Source of the DNA: Nemopilema nomurai
Taxonomy: Eukaryota > Cnidaria > Scyphozoa > Rhizostomeae > Rhizostomatidae
Assembly (NCBI GenBank): GCA_003864495.1
Contig: ML133471.1
Coordinates: 1,398,001 to 1,462,000 of the forward strand
Direction of reading: 5' to 3'
DNA length: 64,000 bases
The position numbers and the translations under genes were made by a program. The notes beneath the pieces were generated by a model. The model was not told the origin of the DNA, did no database searches, and worked only from the letters and a program-made list of their open reading frames with translations. Below are positions 39,277 through 50,000 of this stretch, one piece after another; the stretch's first letter is position 1; every line of letters begins with the position of its first letter.

Positions 39277-40143
39277 ATGACAAAAGGAGAACAATCAGGT
39301 GAAATTAAAGGAATACCCAACAAAAAGTCAAGCATGAATCTCAAGCATGAAGAATTGGCCTATTTTGTTCTTAATTCATTTTACCTGGCTGAAACCGACA
39401 TCGGAGGTTGCAGTGTTGATCTTTCTCAAGGAGATGTCAAGTTGGACGATGAATCTGATGAATGTAGTAGCACTGATGATTGGTTCGATTATGGATCAAA
39501 ATACGAAGACTTCGTCGTTTCGAAAGCGAAAATCGGACGGAAGGGGTATAAAGATGTGAAAAGGGGCGTGAAAAATAAAGTCATTATTACCAATATTAGA
39601 CCGAAACTGCGTAAGAAGTCTCGTTGTCCAAATGTGTCTTATGAGAAACAGCTACGGCAATTAGAACAGAAGAAGCTCAACGTTGACAATAAAAAATGTA
39701 ATGTAGAAAAAAGATTGCTGAAAAAGAGACTGAAAAGAGGCTCGGAAAGTTGGAAACCAAAGGGTCAAGCAGCAAGAATCTCTGAGCATGGTTATGTCAT
39801 GGATAAGACCAACTCTTCTTTTGGTGACCAACATTTGACGAATATGTTTATCGACCTTCAGTACCGGGAGCTGACACCAAATGACTACGAGATTCTTTTA
39901 AATCTCGACGCAACAATCCCAGCAAAGACCTTGTCGTTAACAAAACTGCGGAGCCTCAAAGAAACCACACTGGCTGATGCTGCGGGGACGGATGACGTGT
40001 GCTGCATATGTTTCAAGCCTCTTGGACGATTGGTGAAAAAGCTGCCGAGCTGCGGACACTGTTTCCATGGAGGCTGCATTGATACCTGGCTAGGGACAGT
40101 GGCTTGTTCATGCCCACTTGACCAGGAAGAGGTGACATTGTGA
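39277..40143 (+). CDS. Intronless RING-finger protein, probable E3 ubiquitin ligase
   Basis: A 288-residue protein in one exon. Layout: an acidic N-terminal stretch (about residues 45-75, many D/E/S), a strongly basic Lys/Arg/Gln-rich probable coiled coil (about 120-160), a block LTPNDYEILLNLDATIP (about 204-220), and a C-terminal RING (about 242-282). RING ligands seen: C-x2-C in VCCIC, C-G-H and the later H and C in CGHCFHGGC, then SCPLD. The eighth ligand is Asp instead of Cys. CPxD endings are known in RNF41, TRAF and LNX RINGs. A RING of this form would recruit an E2 enzyme. The family beyond the RING is not recognised. The ATG is the first in a clean frame after stops. The region downstream has an AATAAA. 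Confidence 0.85.
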   Translation: MTKGEQSGEIKGIPNKKSSMNLKHEELAYFVLNSFYLAETDIGGCSVDLSQGDVKLDDESDECSSTDDWFDYGSKYEDFVVSKAKIGRKGYKDVKRGVKNKVIITNIRPKLRKKSRCPNVSYEKQLRQLEQKKLNVDNKKCNVEKRLLKKRLKRGSESWKPKGQAARISEHGYVMDKTNSSFGDQHLTNMFIDLQYRELTPNDYEILLNLDATIPAKTLSLTKLRSLKETTLADAAGTDDVCCICFKPLGRLVKKLPSCGHCFHGGCIDTWLGTVACSCPLDQEEVTL

Positions 40144-40276
40144 TAGGTGCGTCTACTACACGACAAGAGAGCAAAAAGGCCAACACCGGATGCGCAAACT
40201 GGGCCTCTCAAGATAAAATTTTGACAAACACATGCATTTTTGGAACAGCGAGCAACTGTCACTAGACTTTTAGGGA

Positions 40277-40282
40277 AATAAA
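40277..40282 (+). promoter_or_regulatory. AATAAA polyadenylation signal of the RING gene
   Basis: A canonical hexamer 134 bases after the RING-gene stop codon on the same strand, consistent with a short 3' UTR. Confidence 0.5.
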
Positions 40283-41020
40283 AATACTATTTTTAGATAG
40301 GCTTAAATGAGTTGTATCGGAAGAATTGTCCCTGTTTAATTGGGCACAAATGCCCATCAAGGCACAACAGCCTGAAGGTACATGATGATCACGTGAGGTA
40401 CCAGAGTCTCAAGTGAATAATACCCACTATCTTTCGGAATTATTTAGCTAGAATACGAGTTGGTTTCTAACAGTGGCTACATTTAATAGCATTCAATGTT
40501 ACTGTAAAAGTTATACATTCCTGTTTCAACTTATATATATATTTTCAAACAATACAATTGCTTTCGTCCTCAATTATTAATTTATCATATAATTACCTTA
40601 TTGTAAATCAAACTGCGGTCTTAGGATTATACAATTAAGTTTCATAAACTTCTGCTAGTTTTCTACAAAATTGTCTGTTGTGTTGTTCGACACAATTGTT
40701 TTCAACATAATAGCCAACTTCTCGCATATCACTTGCACAAAGCAACGAATTGCTCACGCGACTCCTCTTCCACGTGATACGAAGGTAATTATGCGGGACT
40801 TTCGAATTTCCTCGCAAGGAACGAGAAGTCACCATGATTAGGAAGCAGCAATGTTTCTCTTGGTAACCGTTGCTTGGTAACCGTTGGGAGTCCGCTAGAC
40901 CAACGAGGTACCATTACGCGTAGACATAACGCGTAGAATGGCTCGTCAAGACAGCTTGGTTGATTTAGATGTTCTTTTCTAATAATCCAGGTTACGGTTT
41001 GAAAAAAGCAAGGTCACCTG
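40283..41020. other. Convergent intergenic region between RING and GPCR genes
   Basis: AT-rich DNA between the plus-strand RING gene and the 3' end of the minus-strand GPCR gene. A direct repeat of 'ggtaaccgttg' occurs at about 40863-40887, and 'acgcgtagac/acgcgtagaa' at about 40916-40938. No gene recognised. Confidence 0.5.
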
Positions 41021-41908
41021 CTAAGGGGGACATGCTCTTGCACCAAAACGCCATCCGATCGATCGCACCATATTTGACAAGGTGAGCGCCACCCCCTGCT
41101 TGAAGTCATCGATGCGTGACCAGTAGATGATTGGATTGACGGCAGCATTGAAGAAGACGAAGAAGGCGGACCACCGATTCACTGGATACTTTTCGCTTTG
41201 CTGCGAGTGGTTTCTTTCTGACACTAAAAAGAGGCGAGGCGTATAGCATGCGAACAATACTAAAATCAGAATCCCAATGACCTTAGCCGTACGCGCCTCC
41301 TTTCTTCGTCTTTTGATCTGCTGGATTCCACAAGTGTTGTCAATAGCAACGCGATTGCTACCCCGCACTACCTTGAGTATGATGAGGTAGCTGGCAATAG
41401 GTACGAGAATAACGCAAGCTATAAAGCACGACGCAATGACGCTGAATTTGTCGCGGCCTATCAAGCTCAGTGGGCGAAGGATCACGATTGCCAGCAGCAG
41501 GAACATCCCGCAGAAAATCGCGATACTGTACGCGGGTCGGAGATTCCAGGATTTGCATCTCAATGGGTAGGTGACTTTGATGCATCGATCAACGCTTATG
41601 ACGGCCAACATGAACGCGGAGGAGCCACAGAGGAAGTGGGAAGCATAGCCATGGAGCAATCTGAGGAGGCAGTCTGGACGGCCCGTGACGTCAGCAATGC
41701 AAATGGCCATGTAGCAGGGTAGCACGAAAACTCCAACCAGCAGATCTGTTACGGACAAGACGCCCAGCAGAATGTTGGAGGATGTTTGCAACTTTGGGAA
41801 TTTGATGATTGCATACAAGTTAACAGCGTTGCAGAAACTAGCGATGACGGAGACGGGAAACGAGAGGTACACCAGAGCGTACGCCGTGAATTTGTCAGCA
41901 ACAGTCAT
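41021..41908 (-). CDS. Class A (rhodopsin-family) G protein-coupled receptor, single exon
   Basis: A 295-residue seven-helix receptor. Seen: TM1 with N in FCNAVNLY, TM2 with LSVTD (Asp55), a Cys at the start of TM3 (Cys80), DRC in place of DRY (residues 107-109), TM5 Pro170, a basic third intracellular loop (KRRRKEARTAK), TM6 CYTP (a CWxP variant) and TM7 NPIIY (258-262). The tail after TM7 is short (about 30 residues). Many cnidarian class A receptors are intronless like this, with distant similarity to adenosine or melanocortin receptors. The ligand cannot be told. The annotated ATG leaves only about 8 residues before TM1, which is unusually short; see the overlapping upstream ORF. Confidence 0.92.
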   Translation of the reverse strand: MTVADKFTAYALVYLSFPVSVIASFCNAVNLYAIIKFPKLQTSSNILLGVLSVTDLLVGVFVLPCYMAICIADVTGRPDCLLRLLHGYASHFLCGSSAFMLAVISVDRCIKVTYPLRCKSWNLRPAYSIAIFCGMFLLLAIVILRPLSLIGRDKFSVIASCFIACVILVPIASYLIILKVVRGSNRVAIDNTCGIQQIKRRRKEARTAKVIGILILVLFACYTPRLFLVSERNHSQQSEKYPVNRWSAFFVFFNAAVNPIIYWSRIDDFKQGVALTLSNMVRSIGWRFGARACPP

Positions 41909-41982
41909 GGAGACTGGGCTACACCCGGTGCGGAGAACCAGACGGAGCCGGTTGGGGAGGCGACTGCGCTTGCATTACTCAT
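41905..41982 (-). CDS. Upstream ORF overlapping the GPCR start codon (ATGA)
   Basis: An ATG at 41982 opens 25 codons (beginning MSNASAV) that end in TGA at 41907-41905. The TGA shares bases with the GPCR ATG at 41908. The peptide has an N-glycosylation sequon (NAS) and a Ser/Pro composition typical of GPCR extracellular N-termini. It may be a translated uORF that controls the receptor, or the real N-terminus put out of frame by one base. Confidence 0.45.
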   Translation of the reverse strand: MSNASAVASPTGSVWFSAPGVAQSP

Positions 41983-44077
41983 AGCACTTGCTGCAGGGAA
42001 CGCCAGATGGAGCCAATGGAACTGCCTTGGAAGAAGAAGGACGTGTGGTCACCAAAAAAAACTCTACGCTACATAGGACAGCTTTGTATGCGTGGCAAGT
42101 GTATATCGTTGCAAGGAATAACGTAAGGAAAGCGAAATCTAAAGAACGTTACCTTGCGAATGATGATCAAGGTGGTACGATCCCAAGTGACACAGATCTT
42201 TCGTACAAACAGCAGCTAGCTTTTATATATGTTTGTGCAGTAATCTGTGCATAAGCTATTAAGAGAGGATCTCCTGACGTTTTAATGCACCAAAAGTGTA
42301 GCTAAAGCTTCGTTGTCTGTTCATCGTGGCGAAATTCCCAGAAAAATGAGTTTGATTTTTCGATAATCCCCTAAAATGCGGGCGTAGCTGATGGCAAACG
42401 CCAGTTGCAACTAACTAAGCTTTCAAACTACTTGCTGTCTTTGGCTGTGGAAAATGCAAGGCAATGTCCGGATTATGGCATATTCCTCCAGGTAGCTCTC
42501 ATTTCATTCTGCCATAAAGCATCAAAGCAATCAACAAAATGCACGTCATAACGCTAAAAGTGAAGGTAGACAAAATGAAAGTGCGTTGGCGTAAACATTT
42601 CAATTGGAAGTGCTCGAGCACAGATTGGTGAAGAGCATTTTGAGCAGAACGCAACGTTTGTTAATGACACCCAATCTCTAGTTTGTGTGCACACGAGTTG
42701 AATGTTAGTCCGCATTTAAAAACACAGTTCTGGATGCAGTTTCCCATCGAATAAAAGTTGGCCTTGTTCGAGTCAATAAAGCATTTGCGACAGTTTCTGG
42801 ACTGATCAAAGAATGTCTGATATTTAGGTTTAATCTGAAATAGGACTTTGATTGCATCACTAAATGCAACATTTTCTATAGGTTTGTTTATAATACAGCA
42901 ACTATGACATTTACAGAGTAAGGACCGCAAGTGTTGAAAACCCCAGACAAAATCGCACTTTGTCTAGCAAAATCACCTGCATTAAACTGAAAGCAAGAAC
43001 AGGGTCTCATCTTCGTACTTTTCCTTTAGTATTGACTGCGAATTATTTCTTAGGACCCTTAAGCGTCTTTTGTAGAAAGACTAAAAGGGCAGCTAGTGGT
43101 GAAATAGACGGATGGCAGCATCAAACCCACAAAGAATGGGAGCAGCCCCCGGGCCTGGGGCGACTGCCTCATACTGTCTCGCTGCGAATGCTTCGCGGGC
43201 TGACGTCCCGTACGTATAGTTCAGTCACTTGACCAGAATGAGGCAGAGTTAAGTTTCTATAATCTCCACGCAAAGAAGCTTGGGTTGCAGGTTGGACAAA
43301 GCGAGCATAGAAAAGGGTCCATGACGCACAACACATAAAAGTGACGTCATAGTTGCATCAAAGGAAGCCGTGGGTTGTCCAGTGGGAGAAGGTTTTGGCC
43401 CCCACCAGACAAGCAGAATAAAAGTTGACAGAAACAAAATGTTTCAACGACATGGATACATTGCCTAGAGAAAATGACAGAATGATATAAGACTTCAGCT
43501 GTAATTTACATAAAAATACTAAGTAGTATTTCTTAGAATACTGTAGAAATAAGATAAAGAAAATACTGGCGTACAAGGAATGATGTGCGAAAATTCAAAA
43601 CTTTGCGTCTCCGTGCCTTCGAAGGTGTATTTTCCAAACACATAGTAACTGAGTGTGCTCCTTGAAGCAGACGCTTTTACTCTTAAAGTTTTATTCTTCT
43701 AAAACGCTAATAACAATTCTAATTAAAAACGTAGCCAGAGACGCATCGTCGGCATCAAGGCCAGACGCAGTCCTTCTGAGGCGTTCTATCTAAAAGACCA
43801 GCTAAGCAGTGGCTAGCACAGTAGCGAAACGAGAGCAGATACTCCATTCAAGATGATCCAACTGACTTGGGCAGCACGTGACAACTCTCTCTCCGCATTC
43901 TTCAGTGGATCTGCCCAGCAAACTCCTGCTAATCGAGCAACAAATACACCAGGGCACGCCGAGCCTTCTGCTTACGGCCTCTATTACTAATTCATTTGTC
44001 AACACCAAACAGTTGAATAGCTTGTTCAAGAGGCAGCTAATCTTCCGAAACAATTAACAGGAGTATCATACAAGTCC
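41983..44077. other. Intergenic region between RXR 3' end and GPCR
   Basis: This should hold the GPCR promoter and the RXR 3' UTR. No ORF has a recognisable domain. A GC-richer patch lies at about 43135-43225 ('cccccgggcctgggg'). Confidence 0.5.
43690..43695 (-). promoter_or_regulatory. AATAAA polyadenylation signal, candidate for RXR
   Basis: The minus strand reads AATAAA here, about 380 bases past the RXR stop codon (44078). Confidence 0.4.
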
Positions 44078-47000
44078 TTATTGATTCACCTCCAACATAT
44101 CAAGCAAAAATGTGTCCATGGGCACATCACCTATGAGTTTAAAAAAGTATAAATGCTCCAGCGCTTGTAGTCCTATGGATTTCAGAGCCGGTACTCGGAG
44201 AATCACCTTGGTGAACCGGTCGGGCTGGTCTGGTCGGGTCTTCTTCATGTAGTCCTCCAGGGTGGCGCTGTACATTTCCCGAAACGTCTCCACTTGCTGG
44301 ACGTCTTTCAAACCCTTTGCATCTACAAGCGATTGACAACGATACATTATGAATGTATTTTAGAGAGTCACCTGATGGCAAGGACGGCTGATCCTTGCTG
44401 CTCCAACGAGGGAGGGGCTGGCAACAGGGTGGTGCACGTTTAGCAGTACCGTTAAGTTACCAACGCGTGTCAGTTGTAAAATTTGATAAATTATAGAGCT
44501 AAAGGAATGTATGACTTGGAGATAGGAGGGCCACGAGTCAAAAATTTCCACCTTCATTTCGCTGGCAACGCAAAGACTTGGAGGCCCTGGTACTTGCTTT
44601 AGTTCTAAACCTTCTAATAGTTTGCGCTACTTTATAGATAAAGAAGTTACCTGGTGAGAATAGCATTACAGCACGCAGACAGCCCCACTCAGCTCGATCC
44701 AACTGCATTTCCTGCAGCTTTTCAATTACCTCTCCAAAAATCTTGTCTATTAATGCACCAACACCAGCCTTTTTCAAATTTTCTCTCGTTAGGTGCAGAC
44801 CTTGAAGAGAAAGAGGTGGGTTAATTTTTGTAAAACTGTTGAGAATCGCTTTCTGTCGACACTGGGACACAATAGGGACTGCTAGCATCTCTCATATAGG
44901 CAAGCTGCATCTGAAAACCAAAAGTTCCAAACAACTATCAGAGAGAGGAAATTCTGTGTCTATTCAAACTGTGTGCCAGATGGATTGCTTATAGCTTTTC
45001 TGGCTTAGACGAAAAGATTAATAAACGCGCTTCAAAGACGTATCTCAATTCACTGAAAAAGCATTCTACCTTTTGATGGGGTAATTCACCCGCCACAAAA
45101 ACTGACAAGGCTAGCATGAATAAATCGTTAATATTTAACAAGAACATTAGTATTTTCAATTCCGACAATTAAATCAAAATATAACGAGATATCACAGAAG
45201 ACGAAAAGTGCAACTGCGAATTTCTTTTAGCAGACAATTACGACAGTGCGAGGGATAAGTTGATTTGCTAATATTTAGAAGGAACGCAAAGAATGATAGA
45301 TCTCTCTGAGTTTCACTTTCAATTGAAGCTCCGATGGTTAAGAGGATGGTGACAGTGATAATCTACTTGAGAGAAATAAAGTTTTTCGAGACAAGAAGAT
45401 CTGCTCTCAATAAAACTGCACGAGTATTTTCAAAACAATGCTTGAAGTGACCTGCGACGAAGCCAACGCTTGACCTGCGTTTGGCAGAAATGAAGCCTTG
45501 CCTGAAATGAAGATGAAACTGCAAAAACCGCAGATTGTAGGAAACAAAGTACGTTTTATTGATTATTCAAAGCCACAGACTTGCATACTGCAATTTTGTT
45601 TCACTGCAAGAAGATAATTTATTGCTTGTCCAATTCGTAAACATAGGAACCCTGTGGCCAAGCACGCCAATCAAGATGAGCTTGGAGAACATATCCTTGA
45701 CAGCACTTGCTATGGTTGCAAAACAGACCACTAACTAAAATAATTCTTGACTTGAATATATAGCTTTTTAAATAAGTAACCTTTTATGGCAGTTAATCAT
45801 TCTTCCAAAAGTTGTTTACATTTTCTAGTCATTCCTACAAAGTGTTTGATAGGGTTCCTATGTTCGTCAATAGCTATGACAATTGCCCATAAGTCATCCT
45901 CAATTTACTGTAAAAATTTTCAACCTGGACACATTTTGTCGAACAGTTTCAGAGATATTTTGATGTTCTTACTAAATCAAAATTTTGGTGCGCTTCAAAT
46001 GCATTTTGGTGCATACTCTTTATTTATCATTTCGATCACTTAAAAATGGGTTAACTAGTTCAAGCACAATGGTCAGGTTTTGTCTACTCTTTGTTAAGCA
46101 TTCAGATGTTGGCCAAGGCCGCCAACTAGTCTCAAAATGTCAGTCTTTCCTCTAAGTCTTTCCTTGTATTTCCTTTGAAAACTTTTACACGCTTGGCGCA
46201 TTCAAAACGCGTTGTGTTGCATTCGAATTCACAATCTACGACCTCATGTAGGCCATACCTGTAGCAAGAAGGATTCCATCCTTAACTGCGCATGAGCGGT
46301 GACAGAAACCTCCAATCAGCAGCTCGGGCCAGCTCCACTGCAACAACACCACCTGATCAGTTATTTCGAGGCTTGTGAAATGAGGTAACTTCTTCGCCCA
46401 TTCGGCAAGCGAGGCCAACTAGAGCAAATAAGAAATGCATGCTACAGACACGCTTCTTAGTCTCTCTAACAAAACAAAATATCAAATCCTGAGGCGACTT
46501 ATTCGATGTCCAACTCAGTTCTTTGGGAAAAAATAATTAGAATTTATTAGTACCACAATGCTTAAAAATGCAAATGGACTACTCATGCAGAATAAAAATC
46601 ATGATTTGGACCCTTCTAATTGATGCTTTAAGCTTTCAGTAAGCATATCGGGTTGTTCAAAGGCTCCTCGTGACCGACTACAAAGTATATTTGCTTACGT
46701 ACAGCGGTAACACCATTCCATTCCTTCGAATAGTCTTATTATAGCAACAAAACAACAATTATTTTCCTGCATTCAAAACAGCGAGACATCTTGTTGATTT
46801 CAAATCACGCTTTGGTTTGATAATGAAATTTAGGCTGTGGTTAGCACGAATAGTTGCTGCGAGGCCTTATCAGTGGAACCCTTGCTTCGAAGCAATATAT
46901 CAGCGAACGAGCGGTGACAGCATTGATTTGATTAAACGCTACAAACAGCGCGCAGTTGAGCAAAATGAAAATTCAGTTATCCTATCTCGATAGGCCATAT

Positions 47001-50000
47001 AGAACCATATGCGTCCGAACATTTTCCAGCTTTTGACAATAGAGTGACGTCATTTGGCACTGAACAAACAAGAAAGTTGGTGGACAAGGTTTTATGAGAT
47101 CCAACCAACGCCTAACTGATCGATCTAAATTAATAAAGTTATTATCCACAAATTTTAAAGGTAAATTGGATTTAAAACTTGAGTCTGATAACAGGCGAAG
47201 ATAGCAAAACCCGTCCTCGGTGATAAGGATCCCAAATAATGGATGGTTTAGCATGCATTCGAGAATCTGCATTAGGCAGGTCAAGTCCCGTGGCTGCGGA
47301 AAAAACAAACGTACTTTGTGAAACTTTGTGCGCCTCTTCTACTAGAAGCGACAGGAGGTGTCATCATAATAATCATAATCATCATTACAATCATCATCAT
47401 CATAATCAAGTGCCATGCCAATGGGCGTTGGCGGCCGTGAGTTTCTCTGTGCCTAGTCATTATCCATGTTTTAGTCAATGTCGCGGTTATGCTCGCGGCT
47501 CTTATGCAAGCAGTTGCACTATACAGTGCTTTCTACGTCTGTCTTCTGCGGCATCTTTCCCTCGGAATTTCCCATAATGCTTATCGGTCCATCTTTCATC
47601 GTTCAAGCTCGACAAACCTACTAGGGCTCTACCGCATCAATTTAAAAGTCACTTGGCAAATAGCGAGTTATGAAGCTCCCTTCTGCCGTTTTTTTCGTTC
47701 ATAACGTAAAAAATCAAAACGAGGGGGAGAAACAACAAATCAAACAAGGAATGCACTCAAACATGAGTCATGCAGCGCAGAAACCCTTTCTTGGAAATTA
47801 TAACGAATCAAGAGCGGTTCATGAAGTTGAGAATGTCGAACTCTCCCTGGATTTTCAGTGAGATACTTTGCCCTACATCTGGTGACACTGCCCGACTCTT
47901 AAGACGCTGCAGTGTACTTTTAACAAAAACTAAGATTCGTTCACCATCATCACGGCTTATACAAGCTTGCATTGACTTGGATTGCTTCGTCGACATGTTT
48001 ATGACTTGCAAGCGTCACTTCTCATTGCACATTTCTATTCGAAACTTTTCACACCGAAGGAAGCAACGAACAACGATATACCTTTGCACATACGTATGCT
48101 TATGTGAAAGATTCGATCAATAATTTGATATACATAAATGAATAAATAGAGTGGCACTGTCAGACTTTTCAATACAGCCATTCCTTTCATCGAAAACAAA
48201 CTTGCAAATGGGCTTTGGTACGTAAGACAATGAATGACACAGCTGGCTTTTCCTTGATAGTCAGCTTACCCCTCCCTAGTAAATGTGTCAGTGTCCGTTA
48301 CTAGCTAGGGGAGTGGCTGCTCAAATTACTGTTCTTCTTATCCAAATTGCATCATCTTAATCTGATATGCATGTACAGGTGATAAAAATGCATTTCAAGG
48401 TAGACAAATTCTTACTGAAAGATAATATTATTCGCAGAAAAAATCTCATTAGAACAAGCCACGCTGTTGTTTGAACTGAGCACAGCGAAAGTCTTCCAAC
48501 ATTTGCTTATATTCATTGCATGAAAATATTTGGGTGAAATTGGTTCTAAACTCAGGTTTCTGTAGTATTTTACCAGGATAAAAAGAAGTTCGTTGTATGA
48601 TGTTGTAAAATTAAGAGACAGAACGAACCTGCTTGTCGGCGGCAAGGCAAACGTGCCGAATCGGGTCGACGGAAGTGTTGGCGAACAATTGAATCGCTGG
48701 ATCGACCATACCTTCCGCAGACACAACCGATTCGATCGGTATCAGCGGCATTTCCACTCTCGATGAGGACACTTCGACCGGGCTGCCTTTGGGTAAACTA
48801 CTTGTGCTGCCGCCAACCTTTCGTTTGGTTGCATCCTTTTTATCTTTCCTCAACGCTTCGTCTTGTACAGCTGAAAAGGAAAAGGCGAGTGATTGATCAG
48901 TGATAGGCATGATGGCTGCGTGATAGATTTGATGACTAAATGATTGATTCGAGAGCTGGAGATTGATTTGATAGGGGCTTATGGTGATGCTATTGGTGTA
49001 ATGGGCGTGGCTTGAAGTTGACTTGCGATATGCTGAGTGGCTTTAGGCCTGGATGACTGCAATCACTAGAAGCCTCAGACAGCATGCTTAAGCAAAAGCA
49101 AAGGCACAAGAGGCCACTGTGTTACTTACTGAGGCAATGGGTGTGTGCTTGCATGTGTGGAGGGGGAGGAAGGAAGGGGATTGTTTGAGGAAGGGGATTG
49201 TTTGAGGAAGGGGGTGTTTGTGGTATTGACCAATAGCAAAAGAAGATGCAATAGGAAGGCATGGCAGCGAACAAATCATTATGCTGGCTGTCAGTACTTT
49301 CCTCCTTACAGGGTCCCCTTATGTTCTAATGGTTGTGTATCATTTGCTACTGAGATAAAAAATGAACCACGTAGAGCTACTAAAAAACAGAATACACAAG
49401 TTTGTTCATGCTGCGTCACAAAAGCTTCAACTACCCTTAAATTCTACAGAAATTTATAATGAAAAGGCATCGCTCATCAGGTATGTTCTTCTGAGTGATT
49501 ATATTGAATCAAAATACAATTTTTAGGAAACTGAGATGGGACCTAGGCATGTTGCCTTCGGTGAAATGCACTGAGCCGTGACTTCCTTGACCAGTCCTGC
49601 ATTATATGTTTATAAAAAATGTCGAACCAAGAGCAATTGTTAAAGCAAACAAAGTTTTTACAATAATTAGGCAAAGTAAAATCTGATAATGTATTACTTT
49701 GCAGGAGAGTATTGCTTTGGTTAAACAATTGCTTAGACCTGGATCAGTATTTATAGTAACCAATTGCACTTATAAGAAATAGAACATTAGTGTGACATAC
49801 AAAGCCTGTCAAAGATATTTGGAACTGACCAGTATCTCTGTTGGCTTGGAATATAGCTTATCTTTTTCTACATCACAGCTACAGAAACATCAGCCCCAAA
49901 TTAAAGTCTTCGACGCCCAAGTTTTCAGATATTTAGAATAAATTCAAAATAAAGAGCACTGTTCGAAGAAGGAAAGGAGAAGAGCCTTTATCGGCGCAAA

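Noticed and set aside
39885..40262. 125-codon minus-strand ORF
   Set aside because: Antisense shadow of the RING gene.
47239..47577. His/Asn-rich ORF that looks metal-binding
   Set aside because: The His run comes from a CAT microsatellite in an RXR intron.
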